A DNA stretch of 18,936 nucleotides from Candidatus Aminicenantota bacterium (lineage in GTDB: Bacteria; Acidobacteriota; Aminicenantia; Aminicenantales; Aminicenantaceae), in contig DAOVBT010000008.1 of NCBI GenBank assembly GCA_030670375.1, positions 1 through 18,936 of the forward strand. The letters are read 5' to 3'. Positions 1 through 6,236 of the stretch are shown one piece after another. A model generated the notes under the pieces. That model saw only the letters and a program-made list of their open reading frames with translations. It was not told the DNA's origin and made no database searches. Positions within the stretch are counted from its first letter, which is position 1; each line of letters opens with the position of its first letter. The translations under genes were made by a program, and so were the position numbers.

Positions 1-104
1 TACAAAGGATTTTAGTGCCATTTTTAAGTAAAGATGATAATGGAAATGACAAATCAAATCAAGAACAATTTCTGTCTCTTATCGGCCTGCCCAAAAAGCC
101 TTAA
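1..104 (+). CDS. C-terminal fragment of an unidentified protein
   Basis: An open frame enters from the left edge (first full codon at base 3) and ends at TAA 102-104, giving about 34 residues that end in LIGLPKKP. The stretch is polar (KDDNGNDKSNQEQ) and then mildly hydrophobic. It carries no recognisable motif, so I assign no function. The frame is open to the edge and the next promoter begins directly after the stop, which supports a real gene end, but 100 bases is too little to be sure. It could equally be a chance open frame. Confidence 0.4.
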   Translation, partial: QRILVPFLSKDDNGNDKSNQEQFLSLIGLPKKP

Positions 105-107
105 TTA

Positions 108-136
108 TTGCATGTTCTAATGAGTTTCATTATAAT
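108..136 (+). promoter_or_regulatory. Sigma-70-type promoter of the desulforedoxin cluster
   Basis: TTGCAT (108-113) and TATAAT (131-136) are separated by exactly 17 bases. The -10 hexamer is perfect and the -35 is weak (3 of 6), which suggests a promoter that is modulated. The predicted start is near base 143, leaving a leader of about 60 nt before the desulforedoxin start codon at 206. The local sequence is AT-rich. A palindrome covers the -10 box. Confidence 0.55.
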
Positions 137-139
137 GAA
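126..139 (+). promoter_or_regulatory. Perfect 14-bp palindrome over the -10 box, candidate operator
   Basis: TTCATTATAATGAA equals its own reverse complement and contains the whole TATAAT box, so a bound protein would block RNA polymerase. An overlapping inverted repeat, AATGA-GTT-TCATT, lies at 119-131. The left half of the PerR-type consensus (TTATAAT, 130-136) is exact but the right half is poor. Binding by a Fur/PerR-family iron or peroxide repressor is an inference from sequence resemblance and from the oxidative-stress genes downstream. Confidence 0.45.
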
Positions 140-205
140 TAATCCTTATTTTAGAGGGAAAATTAAACCTTGAGCAAAAAATTTATTTTATAAAGGAGGT
201 ATTAT

Positions 206-325
206 ATGGCCGAAGAAGGAAAAACATATGTATGCAACCTATGCGGACAAGAGGTCATCGTTACCAAATCTGGAGTCGGCACATTGGTTTGTTGCAACCA
301 GCCGATGGAACTCAAAGAAGAATAG
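206..325 (+). CDS. Desulforedoxin (stand-alone, 39 aa)
   Basis: This tiny one-iron electron carrier has Cys10 and Cys13 in a CxxC (VCNLCGQ) and adjacent Cys29-Cys30 (LVCCNQPM). That pattern, including the GTLVCC stretch, closely matches the 36-residue Desulfovibrio desulforedoxin, which binds Fe(Cys)4 as a homodimer in the cytoplasm. The same fold forms the N-terminal domain of desulfoferrodoxin, but here it stands alone with no superoxide-reductase domain. The start is decided by a strong AAGGAGGT ribosome site at 193-200, six bases before ATG. It is the first gene of a cluster with a ferritin-like protein (27-nt gap), rubredoxin and a flavin reductase. It probably passes electrons to or from these partners; the exact partner is inferred. 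Confidence 0.9.
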   Translation: MAEEGKTYVCNLCGQEVIVTKSGVGTLVCCNQPMELKEE

Positions 326-351
326 ATGAGCGAATAAAGATAGGGGGAAAA

Positions 352-804
352 ATGGATATAAAAAGTTATGAAGACATAATAAAGTTTGCCATTAGCAGAG
401 AAGAGGCGGCTATCGATACTTACGGCGATATGAGCGAGAAGGCTAAAATGCCTGGTTTACGGGAATTGCTTCTCGAACTGCAAGATGAAGAAAAAAATCA
501 CAAGAAGCTCCTTGAGGACATCACTCAGGAGCAGATCTCATCATTCAAAACAGATGAGGTTATTGATTTGAAAATATCCGATTATTTGACAGAAGAACCG
601 CCAAGCGAAGATATGACCTTCCAAGATCTCCTCATATTAGCTGCGAAGAAAGAACAAGAAGCCGTGGAGCTTTATACAAAGTTGGGGGAAGGTACCGATA
701 GCGAAGATCTGAAGAAGCTGTTTGATTTTCTGATCGCTCAGGAAAAAGCCCATAAGCTAAAATTGGAGACAGAATACGAAAAGCATGTTCTGGAGGATAA
801 TTGA
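352..804 (+). CDS. Ferritin-like diiron protein (rubrerythrin-type domain, no rubredoxin domain)
   Basis: This is a 150-residue four-helix protein. It shows a repeated pattern of Glu followed by ExxH: Glu18, then Glu47..His50 (EEKNH), then Glu103, then Glu131..His134 (EKAH). These are the expected ligands of a non-haem diiron site as in rubrerythrin and related ferritin-like proteins. It lacks the C-terminal rubredoxin module of classical rubrerythrin, but a separate rubredoxin gene lies 56 nt downstream, so the two may work together to reduce hydrogen peroxide or O2. I chose ATG 352 because it follows a G-rich ribosome site (AGGGGG near 342). A longer open frame reaches back to 232, but its first 40 residues overlap the desulforedoxin gene and are not ferritin-like. 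The exact substrate is not visible from sequence. Confidence 0.88.
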   Translation: MDIKSYEDIIKFAISREEAAIDTYGDMSEKAKMPGLRELLLELQDEEKNHKKLLEDITQEQISSFKTDEVIDLKISDYLTEEPPSEDMTFQDLLILAAKKEQEAVELYTKLGEGTDSEDLKKLFDFLIAQEKAHKLKLETEYEKHVLEDN

Positions 805-860
805 TCAAGTCTCCCGGCAAAAAAAACTGATGACACAAGATTTTTTTAAAGGAGAAAAAA

Positions 861-1022
861 ATGGAAAAATGGGAATGCACAGCATGTGGTTTCATTTACG
901 ATCCTGAGAAAGGCGATCCTGATAACGGAATCGAACCCGGGACAGCTTTCGAGGATCTTCCCGACGATTGGGTTTGCCCGCAGTGTGGTGTGAGTAAGGA
1001 ATATTTCCAGAAGATGGCCTGA
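861..1022 (+). CDS. Rubredoxin
   Basis: A 53-residue rubredoxin, the normal length of the family. It has the two iron-binding knuckles: Cys6 and Cys9 in WECTACGFIYDP, and Cys39 and Cys42 in WVCPQCGVSK. It also keeps the family's aromatic residues and the PGT..EDLP segment between the knuckles. It holds one Fe in a Cys4 site and transfers single electrons in the cytoplasm. AAAGGAG (848-854) precedes the ATG. It is followed after 22 nt by a flavoprotein resembling NADH:rubredoxin oxidoreductase, its likely electron donor. The diiron protein just upstream is a likely acceptor. Confidence 0.96.
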   Translation: MEKWECTACGFIYDPEKGDPDNGIEPGTAFEDLPDDWVCPQCGVSKEYFQKMA

Positions 1023-1044
1023 AGAAAAACCGAGATATTGAAGC

Positions 1045-2247
1045 ATGCGTGTTTTAGTGGTAGGAAACGGCCTGGCCGGGACGATAACATCCAAAACGCT
1101 CCGTGAAATCAATCCGACTGCCGATATTGATATTTTTGCCGAAGAAAAATATCTTTATTACCCCCGTCCGAATCTGATCGAATTCCTGGCCGGAAACATC
1201 TCCCAAGAAAACCTATTCGCTTTTTCAGAGGAATGGTTTGACAATCATAACATTTCCATTCATCTCGGGCAGCCCGTAAGAAAGCTTCATCCCGAATCCA
1301 AACATGTTGAGTTGGATGGAGGAAAAAAAGAGCCCTATGATTTTTTGCTCCTGGCCAATGGAGCATCATCCTGGGTGCCTCCTATTAGAGGAGCAGATAA
1401 AAAAGGGGTTTTTACCCTCAGGACCTTGGATGATGCTGTTGCCATAATCGAATGGATCAAGGACCACCCTAATGTGATTATCATTGGGGGAGGGTTGTTG
1501 GGCCTGGAAATAGCACGGGCCATACGGACAAGGGGAGCTGCGGTCCAAGTTGTGGAATTTTTCCCCCGTTTGTTGCCTCGGCAGCTGGATACTGAGGGAG
1601 CCTCAGTCCTGCAGTCCAAGATCGAAGATATTGGAATAGAAGTTCAACTGGGTATTGTCACAGAAGAAATTTTTGGGGAAGGAAAAGTAGAAGGCCTTAG
1701 GTTCAAGAGCGGAGAGGAACTGGAAGCACAAACCGCTGTCGTAGCTGCAGGGGTAAGACCGAATATCCGCCTTGCTGCGGAGGCAGGCCTTGAGACGGAT
1801 AAAGGCATCATCGTCGATGATTCTCTCCAGACAAGCCATCCGGGTATTTTTGCAGCAGGAGACAATGTTCAGCATAGAGATAAAATTTATGGCATCATAC
1901 CCGCCTCGTTTAACCAGGCAAGAACCGTGGCTTTTAATATCGCGGGACACGAAAAAAAATACACGGGGACTGTTCCCTCGAATACCCTGAAGGTTGTCGG
2001 TTTGGATTTGACCTCGATCGGGCTAGTGACTCCGGAAGAAGGAACGGCTGATGAATTTAGAAAAATGATCAAAGAAGAAGGAATTTATAAAAAGATCGTT
2101 ATTCAGAATGGAAAACTTATCGGAGCCATATGGATGGGAACAAGACAGAACATTAACGAGATCAACCGCATAATCCTTCAACAGATCGATGTCGAAAAAT
2201 GGAAAGGATCATTGATGGAAGAGGATTTTGATTTTTCAGTCCTATGA
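1045..2247 (+). CDS. FAD/NAD(P)H-dependent rubredoxin oxidoreductase-like protein
   Basis: A 400-residue pyridine-nucleotide-disulfide-family flavoprotein. The N-terminal FAD-binding Rossmann motif is GNGLAG (7-12), LLANGA lies at 102-107, the NAD(P)H-binding motif is GGGLLG (148-153), and the second FAD motif is GIFAAGDN (267-274). There is no redox-active CxxxxC, so it is not a disulfide reductase. This fits the NADH:rubredoxin/ferredoxin reductase branch, and the C-terminal ~80 residues would be the usual small dimer/cap domain. It follows the rubredoxin gene by 22 nt, which strongly suggests that it reduces rubredoxin with NAD(P)H. Its stop overlaps the start of the porin gene by four bases (ATGA). 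NADH oxidase or nitrite-reductase-type reductases are alternatives, but context favours the rubredoxin role. Confidence 0.85.
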   Translation: MRVLVVGNGLAGTITSKTLREINPTADIDIFAEEKYLYYPRPNLIEFLAGNISQENLFAFSEEWFDNHNISIHLGQPVRKLHPESKHVELDGGKKEPYDFLLLANGASSWVPPIRGADKKGVFTLRTLDDAVAIIEWIKDHPNVIIIGGGLLGLEIARAIRTRGAAVQVVEFFPRLLPRQLDTEGASVLQSKIEDIGIEVQLGIVTEEIFGEGKVEGLRFKSGEELEAQTAVVAAGVRPNIRLAAEAGLETDKGIIVDDSLQTSHPGIFAAGDNVQHRDKIYGIIPASFNQARTVAFNIAGHEKKYTGTVPSNTLKVVGLDLTSIGLVTPEEGTADEFRKMIKEEGIYKKIVIQNGKLIGAIWMGTRQNINEINRIILQQIDVEKWKGSLMEEDFDFSVL

Positions 2248-3251
2248 AAAATAAAAGCTTTGCTTTTCTTTTGGCTATAATTCTGTCTGCTGCGCCTGCC
2301 CTGGGCCAAATTTCAGGGTATGTTTCTGCCAATTTTTTCAAAAGCCAAAAAGATGGGGATTATTTCAAGGGGACTTTTAAAAATCCTCTGTTTGGGTTGA
2401 TTTTCACGGGGGATATTTCTACCGGTTTTGCCTACGGAGCCGAGTTTCGGGTCACCGATATCTCCGAAATCGAGATTGATCAAGCTTGGGTGGGACTCAG
2501 TCCTTCGGAAGCTTTCCGGCTTCAAGGAGGCCTGTATCTCGTGCCCTTCGGGATTTACAACCGTATCAACAGGCCGCACCAAACGGCCTTGATCAATTCT
2601 CCTCTGCATGTGGAGTATTGCTACCCCGAACGGTGGAGAGACATCGGGGTACTGGTCGATGGAAAAATCGGAGGTTTCGTATACCAAGGGTATTTGGGAA
2701 ATGGTCTTCGGGAAGGACAAAGCCTCCGAGATGGCCAACAGTTTGAGGATAACAACAAGGATAAAGGAAAAGGGGGCAGAATCGGCTGGAGACTCAGTCA
2801 GGGTTTCGAGTTGGCCTATTCTATCAATACCGGAAAATATGATGATGAAGAAAACCGGAATTTGATCCTACACGGGGTGGATGTGAACTGGATGACTCAG
2901 GACTGGCAGATAATGGGAGAATACACAAAAGCCATCATTAATAATCCAGAAGGCTACACGAACGGGGAAGCCGAAGCCTATTTTGTTCAGGTTGTGGTTT
3001 ATATGGGTGAGCTTCAACCCTTCGCAAGTTACCAGAAATTGAAATATGTGGATCCTTATCATGGGCTCGGATTTTCTGCTTTACTCGGACCTGGAGAAGG
3101 GATTTTTATTGACAGAAGCCGATGGGCGCTGGGCGTGAGCTATATTCCCGTTCCCAATATCCTCATCAAATTCGAATATGATTTCAATAAAGAGAAAATC
3201 ATCACTAAAAAGGATGATTTATGGGTTGTTCAAGTGGCTGTCCGTTTTTAA
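2244..3251 (+). CDS. Outer-membrane beta-barrel protein (porin-like)
   Basis: This 335-residue protein starts with a clear Sec signal peptide: basic MKNK, a hydrophobic core, and a likely cleavage after PALG near residue 21. The mature part is rich in Gly and aromatic residues in alternating hydrophobic strands (for example YVSANFF, VVQVAVRF) and ends in Phe, the classical outer-membrane assembly signal. The segment FRLQGGLYLVPFGIYNR recalls phosphate-selective (OprP/O-type) porins, but I cannot name the substrate. Its ATG overlaps the preceding reductase stop (ATGA), so the two are translationally coupled. An outer-membrane channel coupled to a cytoplasmic redox cluster is unexpected; uptake of iron or another ion is only a guess. 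Confidence 0.75.
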   Translation: MKNKSFAFLLAIILSAAPALGQISGYVSANFFKSQKDGDYFKGTFKNPLFGLIFTGDISTGFAYGAEFRVTDISEIEIDQAWVGLSPSEAFRLQGGLYLVPFGIYNRINRPHQTALINSPLHVEYCYPERWRDIGVLVDGKIGGFVYQGYLGNGLREGQSLRDGQQFEDNNKDKGKGGRIGWRLSQGFELAYSINTGKYDDEENRNLILHGVDVNWMTQDWQIMGEYTKAIINNPEGYTNGEAEAYFVQVVVYMGELQPFASYQKLKYVDPYHGLGFSALLGPGEGIFIDRSRWALGVSYIPVPNILIKFEYDFNKEKIITKKDDLWVVQVAVRF

Positions 3252-3253
3252 CC

Positions 3254-3282
3254 TTGTTTCCCTAAATGACTTCTGATAGAAT
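3254..3282 (+). promoter_or_regulatory. Possible sigma-70-type promoter for purA
   Basis: TTGTTT (3254-3259) and TAGAAT (3277-3282) are spaced by 17 bases just after the porin stop, and they precede purA by about 50 nt. The -10 box matches 5 of 6 positions and the -35 box 3 of 6. The change of function from the porin to purA supports a promoter here, but the match is modest. Confidence 0.3.
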
Positions 3283-3335
3283 TTTGTCCTCGTTTGTTTC
3301 TATTTGATAGAAAATTTCAGTACAAGAGAATATTT

Positions 3336-4658
3336 ATGGCTAATATCGTTGTGCTCGGTACTCAATGGGGTGATGAAGGAAAAGGCAAGATTATCGATCT
3401 CATCTCTCCGTCATTCGATGTGGTTGCTCGTTCTCAAGGAGGACATAATGCGGGCCACACCGTCTATGTCAACGGCAGGAAAATTGTGCTCCATCTTATT
3501 CCCTCAGGGATACTGCGTTCGGATAAACTCTGCATCATCGGAAACGGAGTTGTCATCAATCCTGCAGCCTTTCTTGAAGAATTGGCAGAATTGGAAAGTT
3601 ATGGCATAAAAAATGAAAAAAACGTGGCGATCAGCAAAAAAGCTCATCTGATTCTTCCGTACCACTCCTTGGTAGAAAAAATCAGCGAAAGAGAAAGAGG
3701 TGCCAAAAAAATAGGAACGACCTCGCGGGGAATAGGCCCTGCTTATCAAGATAAAGCGGCACGCTTGGGGATTCGGGCCGGTGACCTGCTCAACCTCTCT
3801 GTTCTTAAGGAAAAGATCGAGCAGAATGTGGACGAAAAAAATATCTATCTGGCCCACTTTGGTGAGAAAAAGCTGGTCAAAGACCAGGTATTCCAGGAAT
3901 TTGCCGGGTACGCTCATCGCTTGAAAAAGTACATCAAAGATATTTCTCTTATCCTCGATGATTGCATTAAACAGGGTAAACCCATCCTGTTTGAAGGGGC
4001 ACAGGGTACCCTTCTGGATATCGATCATGGGACCTATCCGTATGTCACATCCTCCAACTCAACGGTCGGGGGGATTTGCACAGGATTGGGTATAGGACCT
4101 GATAAAATCGATGCCGTTATTGGCATCACGAAAGCCTATACCACCCGGGTTGGAGGAGGCCCTTTTCCAACTGAGATTTCCGGGGGAACCGGGCGTCTAC
4201 TCATGGAAGAAGGAAACGAATATGGAGCCACGACAGGGAGACCACGGAGATGCGGATGGTTTGATGCCGTTGCTGTGGCCTATTCCTGTCGAATCAATGG
4301 CATAAAAAAAATCGTGTTGACCAAACCCGATGTCCTTGATGTTTTGGATGAGATAAAGGTGTGTGTGGGGTACATGCACAAAGGGGAGAGGCTGAGAAGT
4401 TTCCCCTCCGATATCTGGGAGCTAGCAGAAGTGGAGCCCCAATTCAAAAAAGTCAAAGGGTGGAAAGAACCTATCTGTGGAATCAGAGAGCGCTCTTCTC
4501 TTCCTCAAGCATTTATGGATTATGTCAAGCTCATCGAAGATCTTATCCAGGCAGATGTTTCGATCATCTCGACTGGCAAGGATAGAAAAGACTCCATATT
4601 GATGGAAGAAAACCTGAAATCATTGATGGATTTGGACAAAATAAAAGCCGATCTCTGA
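3336..4658 (+). CDS. purA: Adenylosuccinate synthetase
   Basis: PurA joins IMP and aspartate using GTP to make adenylosuccinate, the first committed step from IMP to AMP, in the cytoplasm. The 440-residue protein begins MANIVVLGTQWGDEGKGK, with the catalytic Asp13 and the GDEGKGK phosphate loop. It continues with GGHNAGHT (catalytic His41), TTSRGIGPAYQDK, LFEGAQGTLLDIDHGTYP, and the C-terminal GTP-base region STGKDRKD. Length is slightly above the usual 420-435. I chose ATG 3336 because the family always starts at this methionine; an in-frame ATG at 3294 would add 14 unconserved residues. The Shine-Dalgarno is weak (CAAGAGAA). alr follows after 12 nt and is probably co-transcribed. Confidence 0.97.
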   Translation: MANIVVLGTQWGDEGKGKIIDLISPSFDVVARSQGGHNAGHTVYVNGRKIVLHLIPSGILRSDKLCIIGNGVVINPAAFLEELAELESYGIKNEKNVAISKKAHLILPYHSLVEKISERERGAKKIGTTSRGIGPAYQDKAARLGIRAGDLLNLSVLKEKIEQNVDEKNIYLAHFGEKKLVKDQVFQEFAGYAHRLKKYIKDISLILDDCIKQGKPILFEGAQGTLLDIDHGTYPYVTSSNSTVGGICTGLGIGPDKIDAVIGITKAYTTRVGGGPFPTEISGGTGRLLMEEGNEYGATTGRPRRCGWFDAVAVAYSCRINGIKKIVLTKPDVLDVLDEIKVCVGYMHKGERLRSFPSDIWELAEVEPQFKKVKGWKEPICGIRERSSLPQAFMDYVKLIEDLIQADVSIISTGKDRKDSILMEENLKSLMDLDKIKADL

Positions 4659-4670
4659 TTTTTCCTCGCT

Positions 4671-5822
4671 ATGAAAACCAGACCAATTCAATGGATCGAG
4701 ATCGATAGCTCTGCTCTCACCCACAACATCCATCAATTTCGCCGACTTATCGGAAAAAATAGAACATTATTGGCAACGGTTAAAGCCAATGCTTACGGCC
4801 ATGGTATCTTGGAAGTGGCAAAAATCGTACTTCAGGAGGGAGCTGACTGGCTTGGCGTCCATTCCATCGAGGAGGGGATTCTCCTCAAGCAGAAAAAGGT
4901 GAATTGCCCTATCCTCGTTTTGGGATATGTTTCCAGTGATGAATTGGAGCAAGCCTTTAAATACAACTTGCGGCTTACCGTCTACAATCCGGCAACCATT
5001 AAACGCTTGGGTGTGCTCGCTGCCCAAACGAGGAAGAAAATTCGCCTGCATGTGAAGGTCGAAACCGGGACTCATCGACAAGGGATTCGGGAAGAAGATC
5101 TTTTCTCTTTTGTTGAAAAAATCCAGAAGCACCCTGGTTTGATTTTGGAAGGGATATCCTCCCATTTTGCCAATATCGAAGATACCACCGATCATTCCTA
5201 TGCCCGCTTTCAGCTTGATAATTTTAAAAGGATTTGTCAAAAGCTTGAAGAAAACAGGATCGTAATCCCGATCAAGCACATTGCCTGCACGGCGGCTACC
5301 ATTCTTTTTCCTGAGACTTATTTTGATATGGTTCGCATCGGTATAGGGATGTATGGTCTCTGGCCTTCCAAGGAAACGTATCTGTCATGCATTCTTCAGA
5401 ATCGCAAACCGATTCAATTGAAACCGGTGCTTGCCTGGAAAACCCGGATCGCTCAAATCAAAAAAATTCCGAAGGGTGCCTATGTCGGATATGGATGCAA
5501 ATTCCGAGCGACTCGAGAGACAGTGCTGGCAGTACAGCCCATAGGTTATTATGACGGATACTCTCGGGATTTTTCCAACGTGTCCTATGTCCTGATCAAA
5601 GGACAAAGAGCCCCTGTGCGCGGGAGGGTGGCCATGGATTTTATCATGACAGATGTGACAGATATTCCCGATGTAAGAGTGGAGGATGAAGTTGTGCTTC
5701 TAGGGCAGGACCGGGGTGATAGCATCACGGCAGATGACCTTGCCGGTTTGGCAGGCACGATCAATTATGAGATCGTTACCCGCATTAATCCTCTGATACC
5801 AAGGATCATCCTTCCCCATTGA
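4671..5822 (+). CDS. alr: Alanine racemase
   Basis: This PLP enzyme interconverts L- and D-alanine for peptidoglycan. The 383-residue protein has the N-terminal barrel motif VKANAYGHG, with Lys38 forming the Schiff base. The C-terminal beta domain carries the second catalytic base Tyr274 in AYVGYG, and also PIGYYDGYSR and GRVAMDFIMTDVT. Length is normal. It lies 12 nt after purA with no obvious ribosome site (TTTTTCCTCGCT precedes ATG), so it may depend on coupled translation. The usual NSA-type segment reads IACTAAT here (around residues 204-210), a modest deviation that does not affect the assignment. Confidence 0.95.
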   Translation: MKTRPIQWIEIDSSALTHNIHQFRRLIGKNRTLLATVKANAYGHGILEVAKIVLQEGADWLGVHSIEEGILLKQKKVNCPILVLGYVSSDELEQAFKYNLRLTVYNPATIKRLGVLAAQTRKKIRLHVKVETGTHRQGIREEDLFSFVEKIQKHPGLILEGISSHFANIEDTTDHSYARFQLDNFKRICQKLEENRIVIPIKHIACTAATILFPETYFDMVRIGIGMYGLWPSKETYLSCILQNRKPIQLKPVLAWKTRIAQIKKIPKGAYVGYGCKFRATRETVLAVQPIGYYDGYSRDFSNVSYVLIKGQRAPVRGRVAMDFIMTDVTDIPDVRVEDEVVLLGQDRGDSITADDLAGLAGTINYEIVTRINPLIPRIILPH

Positions 5823-5847
5823 CTTGGTTTTTTTTTGGTGGTAAAAA
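5819..5847 (+). promoter_or_regulatory. Possible sigma-70-type promoter for the Lys-rich desulforedoxin-like gene
   Basis: TTGACT (5819-5824, 5 of 6 matches) overlaps the alr stop codon. It is followed after 17 bases by TAAAAA (5842-5847, 4 of 6). The spacer contains a run of nine T. The predicted start near 5854 would leave a short leader before the strong CAGGAGGG ribosome site at 5874-5881. This would separate the gene from purA-alr transcription. Confidence 0.35.
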
Positions 5848-5886
5848 TAACAAGAACCGAAAAAACGCCTAAACAGGAGGGAATTC

Positions 5887-6183
5887 ATGCCGGTAAAAAA
5901 GACAACAAAAAAGACCCCTAAAAAGACTGCCAAAAAGACGACAAAAACAGAAACCAAGCCGAAAAAGGGCAGGAAAGTCAAGCAGGGTCAAGCTTATGAA
6001 TGCGGTATTTGCGGTTTTCGTTTAATCGTGGATGATTGTGGTTGTATCGAAGAGCATTATCTTATCTGCTGTAAGGAGACGATGATCCAGAAAAGAGCCA
6101 AAAAGACGACAAAAAAGGCAGCTGTCAAAAAAGCCAAAAAAACGGAAAAAAAACCAGCAAAAAAGACAACAAAAAAGAAATAA
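5887..6183 (+). CDS. Desulforedoxin-like metal-binding core with histone-H1-like Lys-rich tails
   Basis: This 98-residue protein has three parts. Residues 1-34 are Lys/Thr/Pro rich (KKTTKKTPKKTAKKTTK). Residues about 36-69 form a Cys core: Cys39 and Cys42 (YECGICGF), Cys51 and Cys53 (DCGC), and adjacent Cys61-Cys62 (LICCKETM). Residues 70-98 are again AKKTTKK/PAKKTTKKK-type. The CxxC plus CC pattern matches the stand-alone desulforedoxin at 206-325, with two extra Cys. The tails resemble bacterial histone-H1-like proteins and should bind DNA or RNA by charge. A metal- or redox-sensing nucleoid protein is an inference. A strong ribosome site (CAGGAGGG) supports the start. A sigma-54 activator gene follows after 53 nt. 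The tails are low-complexity, but the core shows it is not a junk frame. Confidence 0.8.
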   Translation: MPVKKTTKKTPKKTAKKTTKTETKPKKGRKVKQGQAYECGICGFRLIVDDCGCIEEHYLICCKETMIQKRAKKTTKKAAVKKAKKTEKKPAKKTTKKK

Positions 6184-6236
6184 GAAAATTTTTTCACCGC
6201 CAACCCATTCGCGATAAGTAGAGGAGTTTATTTCAT

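Noticed and set aside
232..351. Upstream extension of the ferritin-like gene (40 extra residues from ATG 232)
   Set aside because: It overlaps the desulforedoxin gene in another frame, is not ferritin-like, and lacks a ribosome site; ATG 352 is preceded by a G-rich site and gives the normal domain start.
3504..4028. 174-codon reverse ORF within purA
   Set aside because: It is antisense to a fully conserved purA with no start signal; it is a codon-bias shadow.
5798..5836. Possible terminator after alr: ACCAAG...CTTGGT followed by nine T
   Set aside because: The stem has only six pairs around a loop of about 18 nt and competes with an internal AAGGA-TCA-TCCTT hairpin. The T-run also serves as the spacer of a plausible promoter, so the call is too weak.
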